In this document: one piece after another, positions 23,676-35,238 of the stretch
How positions within the stretch are numbered: the first letter of the stretch is position 1
Layout of the letters: every line of letters begins with the position of its first letter
Source: Dillenia suffruticosa
Taxonomy: Eukaryota > Streptophyta > Magnoliopsida > Dilleniales > Dilleniaceae
DNA: 64,000 nucleotides
Reading direction: 5' to 3'
Assembly (NCBI GenBank): GCA_033439265.1
Contig: JAVTVX010000034.1
Location: forward strand, 19,234,501-19,298,500
Notes under the pieces: generated by a model
Databases searched by the model: none
Seen by the model: the letters and a program-made list of their open reading frames with translations, nothing else
Told to the model about the DNA's origin: nothing
Position numbers and translations under genes: made by a program

Positions 23676-23851
23676 CTCATTTTGTCCATTAGCAAATTTT
23701 CTTCCCACTTGACGATTCAGCTCCTCAATTTCTGCTTCAAGTAACTCAATATGCTTTACTGCATCTATCTTCTCAGCACCAGAGACATTATTCCATCGGA
23801 TAACTTCACCAGAGACCTTTTTCTGTATACCTAGACGTAATCTGGAACATC
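23676..23851 (-). pseudogene. Captured exon resembling a DUF760 chloroplast protein gene
   Basis: On the minus strand a good splice acceptor (agttttacag) precedes a frame reading ..GIQKKVSGEVIRWNNVSG.., HIELLEAEIEELNRQVGRK and ANGQNE. From memory this is the segment of plant DUF760 proteins just before LLEYLKTLEPQNL. The likeness ends at 23676, where unrelated AT-rich sequence begins. It sits inside the CACTA element between the transposase relic and the right subterminal repeats, so it is probably a transduplicated host gene fragment. The identification rests on recall and was not checked by search. Confidence 0.5.
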
Positions 23852-24480
23852 CTGTAAAACTGAGCAACTTATAGCTGCAGGCTAAAAAAATCAATCTTTT
23901 TTCCTCTGTACATGTCATGTTAAGGTAGACCTCAGATGGAAAAACTAACAACATGCATCCACATTGCTTAAGGTTATTTCTGAAACCATGTTAGCACCTT
24001 GAGATAACTATAAACAAAATGTGTCAATATGTGCTCAAGCTTTATCATGACACTGGGCTCAATTTTAACTACGATATTTGAGGTTGTTTAGTATACAGGT
24101 CCAGGATCAAGCGCCAGGGCATCTAATTCTATAACACCAAACTCATAAGATAAAATAAATATCAATTTCATCTATTTATTATTATTGTAATAAAATAAAG
24201 TAAGAAAAGACTCAAAAATCATAAGATTAGAAGAGTAACCACTGGAATTCAGGTGTGGAGTTGTCGAACGTTTTTTCTTTTTTTCTTTTTTTTTTTTTAA
24301 AAAGAAGAAAGAAAATATTAAATATACATAAAGGGTCATGGGTGTGGACTAGCCTATGACACTCATTGAGGGTCTTTTCCCTCGTGGATGTACATTTGCT
24401 TTGGCCTTCGTTTGATAAAAAAGATAGTGACACACAAGAATTCACCTCATGCTCTCGTGGGGAAAAGGCACCCAACTTTA

Positions 24481-24560
24481 ATTTTTTTAATTTTTTTAAT
24501 TTTTTTAATTTTTTTAATTTTTTAATTTTTTAATTTTTTAATTTTTTAATAATTCTTTTT
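24481..24560. repeat. Tandem (T6-7)AA microsatellite
   Basis: A 9-bp unit (atttttttа-type, tttttttaa) is repeated about five times and then continues with an 8-bp unit (ttttttaa) about four times. AT-rich low-complexity sequence continues to about 24700. Confidence 0.8.
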
Positions 24561-25130
24561 TATTTTATTTTATTTTTTTCAAATTTTTTATTATTTTATT
24601 TTAAGCTAAAATAAATTTATTTTATTATTTTATAATAAATTATAATTTTATATTATTTTTTTATTATTAAAAAATATGAGAAAAAGATAATAAGTAAAAA
24701 AAAAGTAGATTAAATAACATACTTAGTCTAGTGGCTGGCTTGCTCTCTTCATTTTACTTGTGCGTGGATTCAAAGCGCATGGGAGGCAATTTTCACAAAT
24801 TAAACGTAGGGCTGTGTGGGCAGGTGGGTCGGGCTGGGCGGTGGGTCAGGCGCCTGGAGTTGCAAGAATTTTTTTTTCAGAACTCAAAAATCAACGTCGA
24901 ACTGGAATCCGTCGCTAATTTTTTTTTTTTCTGTTTTAGCGACGAATATTTTTCTGTCGCTTATATTAGCGACGGATTTTTTTCGTCACTGATTCGACAC
25001 TGATATTAGCGACGGAAAAAAATCCGTCACAGATATTTAGCTGGGTCATTATCAGTAACAGACTTAGCGACGGAAAATGGACTTTCAGCGATGGATTTTT
25101 CGGTTGCTGAAAGTCCATTTTCTAATAGTG

Positions 25131-25316
25131 GTGTAATATCTTCTCAATTTTTGGTTGTTATCTTCCTTATATCTTGTAATTCCTTGTCTTTGATCTCAAA
25201 GAAATCCATGTAGAAATATTTTGATTTTTGTAATTCTATGGATGAAAATGTTTTACAACTGCATAATCTAGACACCTTTTATGTGTTTGATGGTTCATTC
25301 AATGGCTGAATCATTG
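25131..25316. other. Spacer between CACTA end and duplication breakpoint
   Basis: Unique AT-rich sequence with no counterpart in unit 2. The breakpoint at 25317 is only 186 bp from the end of the CACTA element. Confidence 0.5.
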
Positions 25317-25637
25317 GCTAGGTTTAGATGTTTTACGTTAATGAGTTGAATAAATTATGCTATGCCTAGGGAAATTGTTTGATTGAGTCAATTGATACTG
25401 ATATTCTCTATATCCATGCTTGTTACATTGAGCTTATATATTTATCCAAATGTTTCTATATTTTGCTCATCTTGTAGATGGTTTGTGGTGGAAGTGTTTG
25501 ATATTATCCATACTTGGTTTTTGCGGTTTCAAATATGATGGTTATGCTATTAGGTTGTTGATTGTGTGCTTTGAATGATAGTCTACACCTTAGATTAGAT
25601 AATTCATATTTGTAGTTCAGTGGACTAGTTAGTTTAG

Positions 25638-25812
25638 TATAAACGGTCAGTTAGTCTAATAGATAGATCGCTAGGTCCTTTAACGAATCGAGCAGAAAAT
25701 GTTGGGGAAGTCTTACCCTCCAAAGAGGGACCACAATCAGATTGGATCAGATTAATCAAGATAAAATTTTAGATATCGGATGGTAGACCTAACATATAGA
25801 TGACAAAAAAAA
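25638..25812 (+). mobile_element. SINE shared by both duplication units (unit 1 copy)
   Basis: Flanks gactagttagtttag (25623-25637) and gaccagttagattag (25813-25827) form a 13-of-15 target duplication. The body ends in an A-run. It shares the gttggggaagtctt and gattaatcaagat blocks with the other SINEs but is 175 bp. Presence at the same site in unit 2 (49525-49699) dates the insertion before the duplication. Confidence 0.7.
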
Positions 25813-25827
25813 GACCAGTTAGATTAG

Positions 25828-27229
25828 TAGTAATTCATTATAAATGCATGATTTATCATAAGAATGGATAGACTATGACACTATGATTGGCACATAACAT
25901 ATGATGTAAAATTAGTGATTGTACCCCCCGAATTCCCAAATAAAATAAGTCGATTCTATCTTAAATCAAAATGGTGATTGTGATACATGTGGTGGATTCG
26001 TGGTTCAGGCCACTATTCCTTATGCACATCTACTAGGATAGGTTTGATTAGTTTAGTCCACTTTTCTTAATTGCTTTATTGCTTTTCTTAGTTGAATACA
26101 CTCAAAACCCCTTTTTAAATCATTATGTGATAATAGAGACAACACCTGAATACTCGTCTAACTATGATTGACCTTGTATATTTGTGACTATAAAGTGTCA
26201 AATGATATCTGGTCCTTTTATGTATGGATAAGCTCAAAGAAGAGCTTTCTTCTACTGTAATTATGTTTTCCTTGTCTCTCTTCCCTCATTAATTGTACTC
26301 AAGAGAACAATCTAATGGTTATAATCATTTCCTCCAATCTTATGATTTGGGATTCAAATTTTTATGTAATTTGAAAAAAAGAAAAAAGTTATAGGTTTTT
26401 AATATTATGGGAAGGCCCTCAGTAAAAAAACAAGTTCATTAGTTTTCTAAAAAATGTAAATGTATAAATTTAAAAACCTTTTGCTAGAATTTCAATGTAT
26501 ACCGTTAAGAATTTTAAAAATGTCGCTAAAGGTATTTAACCTGCTATTATAAATTCTAATAGGATGTGGTTTATTTCCTGCACATTATAATTTTTTGCCC
26601 CCATTCATATATGCCACCATAAAAATTTTAAAAATATCGCTAAAGGTATTTAAAATGCCAACTCGCTCCTTTTCTCTTTCTCCACCATTTTGTTCCATCT
26701 GTTTTGTATTTCAAATAAAATGCTATCTCAATATAAATTTCAACCTTTATTCTAATTTACCTGTTAGACCTTTTTTTATTACACAAAAATTCGAATATGA
26801 AATTATCATGTTGGGAAGGGGGTTGTGCTACTAGACTATCCCCTTAAAGACTTACATGTTAGACTTCTCATAACACGTAAGTAGAATTGAAATGAGTTGA
26901 ATAAAAATCCTAGGTGAAAAAGAAAAATGTGATTTTTACTATAATTTTATCTTAGTAAAAAAGGAATAAAAAATAAGAATTATTATTATTTATGAATGCA
27001 CCTATATTGAAGAGCAAAATCGACGCAACCTCCATACTATTTCCAAAAATACACATATGTTAAATGAAATTTAAACTTCCATTCCGGATATTTCTAAATA
27101 AATAAAATGTAAAATAACAACAATAACAACCATATGAATATTAATCCCAATAATTAGAGTTGGTTATTTGAAAGATAAATATAAAGAAAATTAAAAAAAA
27201 AACAACAATAACAAATTTAGTTTAATTTA
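25828..27229. other. Duplicated non-coding spacer (unit 1)
   Basis: Matches 49715-51219 of unit 2. Contains a degraded SINE-like A-rich patch near 26290-26390 and a repeated phrase (aaaatgtcgctaaaggtattta, near 26515 and 26630). No gene seen. Confidence 0.5.
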
Positions 27230-30200
27230 TGTAGATTTTCCTACGTTATTCATTCATATCCAACACCATCTTCTCGTTTAAACTCTTAACTTCATATCTT
27301 TACTGATAATTTGCATTCAAATTTTCAACGATTTATCTCTATATTTTACTAAATTTCTTATATTTAAGTTTTTTATTTTTATAATTATACGTTTTTGGGT
27401 TTTCTTTGTACATACCTGAATCGTCTCAGACGACACTCATTTTGTTCACAATTGAACTAAATTCCAATTTATTACGAATTTTTTCGTTTTTAATTCTATC
27501 TTTTCTAATTTTACTACACATTCAGTTAAATATTGTCATTTCTGTTACAGTTATTTTCTGTTTTTATTATTATTTAATAACCCAACACTCAATACCATAT
27601 AATAGTACAGGTCTTACTGCAGTTCAAATCCAATGACATTGTGCGATCACAAAAAATTCTAGATATCCTTCTCAATTTCATCCAATCTATTTGAATTATG
27701 TGATTCACATCTCCATCTATATTATTATCATTTCAGATATCTAAAGTGTTCATTTTTTAATACATTTTTTATTTCTAATTAAATTGCTTCTTCGTGATCT
27801 TGATAATTGTTACTAAATTTACATTTTATATACTCAGTTTTCAAACTATTTAATATTAATTCTCTGGATTATGATACGACTCTCCATAACTCTAATTAAC
27901 ACTAATACTCTCTTTAGTTTCATTAACCAGCACTATATCATCTATAAAAAAACATATATTATTATATTTCATTTTGAATATTTTTTGTATTTTCATCTAT
28001 CACTATTACAAAAATAATAAAAGTTAATGGCGAACTTCGATGGATTCTAATGTTAATAAGGAAGCTATCACTCAAATCCGCATAAATTCTTATATTGGTT
28101 ATAACTCTCTCATACAAATCTCTAATAACATTAATGTATTTTAAGGAGATCTCTTTCTTTATCAGCGTTTACCACAATACGTCTCTAAAAACCCTATAAT
28201 ATGTTTTTTCTAGGTCGATGAATCTATATGTAGGTTTTTCTTTTATAGTCTGTATGTTTCTATCAAATATCTTAACAAATAAATTGTTTTCGTTATAGAT
28301 TTTCCTAATATAAATTCAAATCGATTTTCAAATACATTTATCTCCAATTTCAACATATACTCTATCACTCTCTCCCATAATTTTATGACATGACTAATGA
28401 GTTTAATTACTCTGTAATTAGAACAATTTTGTATGTCCCCTTTATTTTTACATAGTAGTACAAATGTACTCTCTCTCCATATTTTAAACATTCTTTTGAA
28501 TTGTCAAATTTTGTTAAAAAGATTCGTTAACATTATTATATCAAATTCATCTAAATATTTCTATATTTCAATGGGAATGTCATCAGATCCTATAATTTTA
28601 TTATTTTTCATTTTCTTTAAAATTTTCTTAATTTTATGAAGACGACTTTTACATTTAAAATTTCTATTAATCTCATATACAAATATTTTGATTTTTCTTA
28701 TATCTATTGTACTTTTAATATTAAAAATATTATTAAAATAGTCGCTCTAGTGTTTTTTTTATGTGTTTGTTCCTTACAAGTATATTATTGGTCTCACTCT
28801 TACTATATCTAATACCATTTAGATTTTTTTTTCTCTTTCTCTCCCTTAATTTGCCAATTTTATAGATCTCCCTTCTTCCATTTTTAGTCTCCAGTTTCTT
28901 GTAGAGTTCATTTTGCACATTACTCTTTGATTCATAGATAATCTTTTTTACCTTTTTTGCGTTTTTATATTTTTCATATGCATCGCTACTATAATTATTT
29001 TTAAGATTTCTATAACACTCTCATTTATTTTGGATGGCAGTTTATATTTATTCATTATACCACCATGACCTTGCCTATTTGGGCCTGACGCTTAAACACA
29101 CAAAGAATCTCTCTACCTATACTATTTTTTTTTGTCCCTTGAAATTGGTCCACCGTCGAATATTCAAAATTTTACTCTGACTAATTTCAGCCGAACTGCA
29201 ATCGGGTCCTAATCAGAAAGGAGCTCTCCCAACGTCGTTTTTGCCATTATCAAGACTCGAATTCTGATTTTTTGTATGGGGTGATAGTGTCCTTCCTACT
29301 AAACCAACGAAACGTTAGTCTCTACCTATACTATTAATATTACTAGAGATCTCTTTTTACATTATTTCGAAATTATCATTAACGGATCAATTTACTATTT
29401 GAATTAATTTGTTTGTAAAAGTTATCATATATTTTTTTTAAATTCTACCACTTAATTCTTGATTATATAAATGAACGATATTTTTTTTTGTCTTTTAGAC
29501 ATATATATATCTAAAACTAGGAATTTATGATGTGTTACTATACTCTCCCCCAGTATAATCTTACAATTTTTACAAGTCATTTTACCACATCTCTTAATAA
29601 GAAAAAAGTTTATTTGGTTGGCATCGGATTAACTTCTATATGCAACTATACGTAACTTTTTCTTCTTAAAGATGTTGTTTATGAGTACCAAATTAAATGT
29701 TATGGCAAACTCTAAAATGGTACCTTTCATCTCATTTCTATTACCAAATCCAAAATTTCCATATATAGTTTCAAATCTTTTATTTTTCTCTCCTATATAT
29801 CCATTTAAGTCTCATCCAATAAATAATTTTTTTTCACTAAGTATGATTTGTATAAATTTATCAAAATCCTCCTAAAATTGTTTTTTACTAATTGCATCTG
29901 TATCTATTTGAAGCCATATACACTGATTATATTAACTATGTGTTACCATCTATTAATTTGACAAACATAATTCTATCTTCTTTTCTTCTTTTCTTCTTAT
30001 TTCTACCATATCGTCTAATAAATTATTATGTATAATTATTCCGACCACATTTTTTATTCTATCTCTACCTGTACCAAAATTTATAACTATAACATTTTAT
30101 TATTTTAGTTTTCTTCCCCACCTACTTAGTTTCTTGAAAACGCATGATATTAATTTTTCTTCTATTCATTACTTCAAGTTAAGGATACTGCATTTCAAAT

Positions 30201-30270
30201 GGTTAGATATATCCTATCTTCATAAACTATCTAATTTTCCACACTCTAAAATCCCTTGTTAACTTGTCAC
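27230..30270 (-). mobile_element. RTE-clade LINE relic (unit 1 copy)
   Basis: Blocks on the minus strand fall in the order of an RTE ORF. The endonuclease start lies near 30150 (NRRKINIMRFQETK). A linker follows at 28918-28733 (ELYKKLETKNGRREIYKIGK). The RT segment at 28491-28243 has LLCKNKGDIQNCSNYRVIKL and HVIKLWERVIEYML. Stops and frameshifts are frequent. A SINE at 29127-29318 interrupts it. Unit 2 carries the same relic at 51220-53560, so it is older than the duplication. Confidence 0.8.
29127..29318 (-). mobile_element. SINE private to unit 1, perfect 17-bp target duplication
   Basis: A T-run at the left and a head at the right place it on the minus strand. Both sides carry tctctacctatactatt (29110-29126 and 29319-29335), a perfect 17-bp duplication. 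Unit 2 has a single uninterrupted copy of the site (around 53090). The body (cgttgggagagctcc, gctgaaattagtc on the minus strand) matches the SINE at 57755-57947. Length is 192 bp. Confidence 0.88.
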
Positions 30271-30474
30271 TATACCCAGAATCCGATATAACACGTCATT
30301 GAGGGGAAAATGCCCTAAAAGTTTATCTATATTTATCTTTTATTTTTTTCATTTTGATAAAAGATTTTACGTTAACTATCGACTTTTCGTAACTTAATTC
30401 TTTTACCCAAACTTGGAACCGACCATTACGGAGTTCTTTCAAATAATAATATATAAAACGGATTAAAAAGAAAA

Positions 30475-30505
<31 letters not shown>

Positions 30506-30656
30506 AGATAAATAGACAAATAAATAAAAAATAAAGTAAAATGAAATAAAATAATACATATCTATATGTATGTATATATATATATATATATGATAATAAT
30601 AAAATAATAAATTTTTATATTATAATTATACTGTAATGAGTTTGATATATCCTTAT

Positions 30657-30689
<33 letters not shown>

Positions 30690-31030
30690 CTACCGGGATC
30701 AACAAGGAAAGGGAGAGAGAGAGAGAGGGGGGAGAGAGGAGAGAGAGTGGAGCCGGAAATAGTACGGGAGAGATTTCGGGTGACCGGCACAGGTGAGTCC
30801 TGGTCAGCAAGGAGAGCGGATTGAGAGATGGAGTGAAGGAGCTAGAAACGGTAGGGGAGAGAAAAGTGTATACGGATCTGGGGTTTCAGGGGGCCGATCT
30901 AGGTTTTCCGACAGGGTTGAGGCTTTTGGTGGACAAATCTAGCCTTCTCCGGCGAGATTGAGACTTGTGATGGACAGATCTGGGTTGAGGGCGACAATCG
31001 GTGGTGGGGGATAGACACCGGGGGGGTAGA
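30271..31030. other. Microsatellites and GC-rich patch (unit 1)
   Basis: Holds (AAAT)n at about 30478-30510, (TA)n near 30576-30592, (AAT)n at 30658-30689 and (GA)n near 30712-30760. A GC-richer block follows (30760-31020) with phrases such as gagagatttcggg and ggacaaatctagcc. The same block is at 53940-54330 in unit 2. I do not recognise a product. The open frame at 30886-31293 runs into the LINE 3' end and is rejected. Confidence 0.5.
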
Positions 31031-31097
31031 TTTTTTTTGGTTTGGAAGAGGGCAAAAGGCCCAAAACAGAAGGGCAAGCCCAGCACAAAAGCAACTC

Positions 31098-34000
31098 TTA
31101 TCTCCTTAAAGAAGCCAAGCTGCTCGCGTCTGCAAGCAGCAGCTGAAGGATGCTGACTGGGGGGGCGTGTAAAACATGAAGACCCGCGGGATGAGAGTGC
31201 CCAAGATTGGCAAGGTGGTCGGCGCATTTGTTTCCTTCTCTGTACGTGTGAATCAAGGCGGGGGCTCCAATCTGGCTGATGAGAGTGGTGCATTCTTTAA
31301 CTGTAGGAAAGAGAGGATGATGTTGGTGGACACCTTTGTTGAGGAGCATAATGAGACTTAGAGAATCAGATTCGATGATCAGACTCCTCATATTATGGCT
31401 GATAGCAAGCTTGAGACCTTCTCTGAGACCCCAAAATTCCGCCATTAAGCTGTCTGAAATGCCAATATTGACTGTGAATCCAATGATCCATTTACCTTCT
31501 GAATTTCGGATGATACCTCCTGCACTGGCTTTCTGAGAGTTGGAGATGACTGAGCCATCGGTGTTAAGCTTGAACATATTTGTGGGAGGAGGGTTCCATG
31601 AAACTAGCTTGATTTGCTTAGGGAGGATGGTGGAGATGTCCGCCAAAGCGCCAGTCATGTTGTCAACAAGTCTTCTAATTGATGACACGGTGTGGTGAGG
31701 ATTGATAGGAGTTCGATCAAAGATGAAGTTACAGCGAGCTTTCCAGATGTACCAGATGGTTGCAGAGAAGGTCATTGTCCAGAGAGGTTGATTGTGAAGC
31801 TTGTTACAATTAAGGGACAACCAGTCCAAGGTGGATGCAGAGGTGAGACTGAGAGTTTTCTGGTTGATGGGAGCAATGAGGGTCCAGACGTCCCTGCTCC
31901 AGCGACAGTCTCTCAGAAGGTGGAGGGTTGTTTCTTCTGAACTTTTACAGATGGGGCACAGAGGATCAGATGATAATCTTCTTCTGGTTCTCTCTCGATT
32001 GGTTAGAATTTTCTCTTTGCCAACAAGCCAGATGAAGAATTTGATTCTTTCGGGGCAGGGGATTCTCCAAATCCATTTCCATGAGGGATCTTGGTTTCTT
32101 TGATGAGAGTTGGCATTTTGGAGAAGGTGATAAGCTGAATTGACTGAGAAAGTGCCGTCAGTGGTCTCCTTCCAATAGAAAGTGTCTTTGCAGAGGTTAG
32201 GGGGAGGGAGGATTGTTGCTCTGATCTCTTCTAATTTCTGGTGGGGGAGGACTTTTCTGAGTTCTTCAAGATTCCAATTGTTATCATGTTGCAAGTAGCA
32301 TTTAAGCTTGGTGTCATTGGGGATTTGGTCTTGCGGGATGAGGGCATATTGGGCTAATTTTTCTTTTCCCACCCAGAGATCATGCCAAAAGTTTATGTCG
32401 GAGCCATCTCCTATTCTCCATTTGATGCCTTGAAGAAGATAAGCTTTACTTTTGGTGATACCTCTCCAAACGTTAGAGCAGGCAGGCTTGAGATTGTGCT
32501 GAAAAAACTTATCTTTCTGCAAATATTTGCTACGAAGGACCTGACTCCAGAGAGCCTTATCATCTTGAGATATTTTCCAAGCTAGCTTAGAGAGCAGGGC
32601 AATATTGTTTCTTCTGCTGGTTCTCAATCCCAGGCCTCCATCAACTTTAGAATTGCAGGCTTGGTCCCAGTTAATAAGATGGATTTTTCTTCTACTATGG
32701 AGGTCTCCCCACAGGAAACTTCTGCTAAACTTATCCAGGAACTTGCAGGTACCTTCAGGTAGCCATGAAGACTGCATGGTGTGAGTTGGAACAGAAGAAA
32801 TGACAGACTTGATAAGAGTGGGTCTGCCCGCTGTGTTCAGGAGATTCATCTTCCAATTTGCAAGTTTAGCTTGGACCTTATCTTCCAGATACTTGTAAGT
32901 GTCTCTGCCCACTCTGTTGTGAATAATGGGGACTCCAAGATAAGTTCCCAAGTTTTCAGTCACTCCGAAATTGCTACATTCTGCCAAGGATCTTTTCAGG
33001 GACCAGGAGGCCTTAGGGGAGATCCACAGCTTGGACTTAGAGGGATTTATAGAAAGCCCACTTGCCTCACTGAATTCTTGCAGGCAGCTGAGAACACTCT
33101 CCATGTTGTGGTGGTCAGCTTCAGCGAAGATCATAAGATCATCCGCAAAGAAGAGGTGGGAGATAGCAGGGCCTCTTCGGGCCGGCTTAACGGGCTTCCA
33201 TTCTCCTTTCCTTACTCTATCTCTGATCATATAAGATAGTCTTTCCATGGTCAGGATAAAAAGGTAGGGAGAAAGAGGATCACCTTGCCTTAGACCTTGA
33301 CCAGGTTTGATGGGAGGAAGAACTCCACCATTCCAAAGAATAGAGACTTCAGTGCTGGTGACAGAGTGCATAATGAGCTTGATCATACTAGGAGGGAAGT
33401 TGAAGTCTTGTAAGATCTGTCCCAGGAAACTCCAGTTGATGTTGTCGAACGCTTTCTGGATGTCAATCTTCATCACCATTTTAGGTTTCTTGCTTCTAGA
33501 GTTTCGAATGGAGTGAATGATTTCTTGAGTGAGAATGATGTTGTCCATAGTGCCTCTATTGGGAAGAAAGCTGCTTTGTTGAGGGCCTATGACAGATTGG
33601 AGGACTCCTCTCAGCCTTTCAACAATCACCTTCGCCAGGATCTTGTAGGAGGTATTTAAGAGGCTGATAGGTCTGAAGTCATGAGCACTCTCAGGCCTTC
33701 TCACTTTAGGAATGAGGACAATGTGGGCTTTTGTGAATTCTGGATGGAAGAAACCATCTCTGAATGCTTCGTTAATGAAAGTGAGTAAGTTGGACTTGAC
33801 TGTATCCCATCTGTTTTGAAAGAAGAGGGGCTGAATGCCATCGGGGCCAGGAGCTTTGAGACCTTTCATAGCAAACACAACATGTTTAATTTCCTCAATT
33901 GAGACATCTCTTGTCAGAAAGTAGTGATCATCTTCTGGAATTCTGGTCTGGTATCTATGGTATCTGTTGTTGGGAGAGGAGACTTGCTTGCTCTTGAAGA

Positions 34001-35201
34001 GGTTGCTAAAGTAATCGATGACATGATTCTTCAGCTCATTCTGATCTTCACTCCAAGTTCCATTGATCTTAAGACTAGCTAGTCTATTCGCATTCCTCCT
34101 TATCTTTGTAGTAGTGTAGAAGAACTTGGTGTTTCTGTCACCATAGCAGATCCAATTGATCCTGGATTTCTGATGCCAAAGCATTTCTTCTTGGTCCAGA
34201 GTTTGGTGATATTGAGAGAGGAGGTCTTGCTCGAGGGACTGCAGAAAAGAGGAGTACTGGTAGTGCTTGGAGGATTGGATGCCTTTTAATCTAGCTTCAA
34301 GGATCCTTTTCCTTTGGAAGATATTCCCAAAGATGCTCCTGTTCCAAGTGTTCAACACCTCTGCTGTGGCCCAGGTAGCTTGCTAGAGGGAATCAGTAGA
34401 GTTCCAAGCCTCATCAAAGACCTCATTGAAGTGGGGATGGGTGAGCCAAGCAGCTTGAAAACGGAAAGGTCTGTTATGATTGTCAGGAGGGTGCGTTAGA
34501 TCAGTCTGAAGCATGATTGGATTGTGATCTCCATGGGTTCTGGTAAGGTTAATGGCTTTCTTCTCTGGGAAGGAAATATAGGCCTAATTGTTTGCCAAGA
34601 TTCTATCCAGTCTTTCCTGGAGGATTATTTTGCCATTGGTTTTTCTAATCCAAGTAAATTTGGGACCTGCAGCATCAACGTCGCGGAGGTTGCATTTGTC
34701 CCATTGCATCTTGAACCATTGAATTCTTTTGCGAACTTTTACTTTGGAGTTACTAGTTTCATCTTCATTAGCAATATCATTGAAATCTCCTAAGAGGAAC
34801 CAAGGGAGATTCACATTGTTGGCATATCTTGCAGTGTCTTCCCAGAAGGCTTCCTTGCAGGTTCTATAAGGTTGAACATAAGCGAGAGATAGGAGCCACC
34901 GTCTGTTGTCTTCCTCAACAATGCAGTGGATGGCTTGCTTAGTATGTTCTTGGATGGTGATGTTGAGCCTGCTTGCTCTCCAGCACAGCCACAAGCCGCC
35001 TTTTTGACCATTAGCCGGGACGATGAAGTCCTTGTCCAAACCTTGAGAATGTAAGAACTTGGGGAAGTCCATTTTCTCTGTGCGGGTTTCAACCAAACAG
35101 ATGATATCAGGTTTATGAATGTTGCATAGCTCCTTGCAGGCTCTCTTGAACTTGTTGTTCCCTATGCCACAGCAGTTCCACAATATTACTTTTGTATTCA
35201 T
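31098..35201 (-). pseudogene. LINE ORF2 (endonuclease, RT, zf-RVT, RNase H), two TAG stops
   Basis: ORF2 starts at the Met of MNTKVILWNCCGIGNNKF (35201), 37 bp after ORF1 and in a different frame. The AP-type endonuclease shows CLVETRTEK, FLLGDFNDI and, past the first stop, THGDHNPI, its catalytic histidine region. In-frame TAG codons lie at 34584-34586 and 34383-34385. From 34358 the frame is open for 1086 codons, numbered here from its Met. The RT has KAPGPDGI (about 168-175), LRQGDPLSPYLF (356-367) and the catalytic FADD (404-407). A zf-RVT region (CPICKSSEETTLHLLRDC) follows, and then a C-terminal RNase H with NTDGS, MAEFWGL, IESDS and CADHLAN. It nicks target DNA and copies the element RNA when intact. 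Here it is broken only by the two stops. Confidence 0.9.
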
Positions 35202-35238
35202 TATAATTGTGGAGAAGAGAGGAATCCAGCTCGAAAGA

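Larger units (their letters stand above)
20617..25130. mobile_element. CACTA (En/Spm) DNA transposon, ~4.5 kb, decayed
   Basis: The left terminus is cactactagaaagcatgg and the right terminus, read inward, is cactattagaaaatgg, giving terminal inverted repeats. Subterminal arrays of gcgacgga/tccgtcgc occupy 20635-21060 and 24890-25110. Flanking trinucleotides are gta and gtg, a 2-of-3 match to the 3-bp target duplication of this superfamily. Inside are a minus-strand Transposase_24-type gene relic (21402-22412) and a fragment resembling a host DUF760 exon (23676-23851). I found no TNP2-type transposase, so it is probably non-autonomous. Confidence 0.8.

Noticed and set aside
24481..24720. AT-rich block considered as a MITE
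   Set aside because: It is a simple tandem repeat and low-complexity run without terminal inverted repeats.
30886..31293. 135-codon minus-strand frame across the LINE 3' end
   Set aside because: It overlaps the RNase H end in another frame and runs through the poly(A) tail into unrelated flank; composition is low-complexity Arg/Ser/Pro.
31176..33516. Several plus-strand open frames of 60-150 codons
   Set aside because: They are antisense shadows of the LINE reverse transcriptase frame; no recognisable domains.
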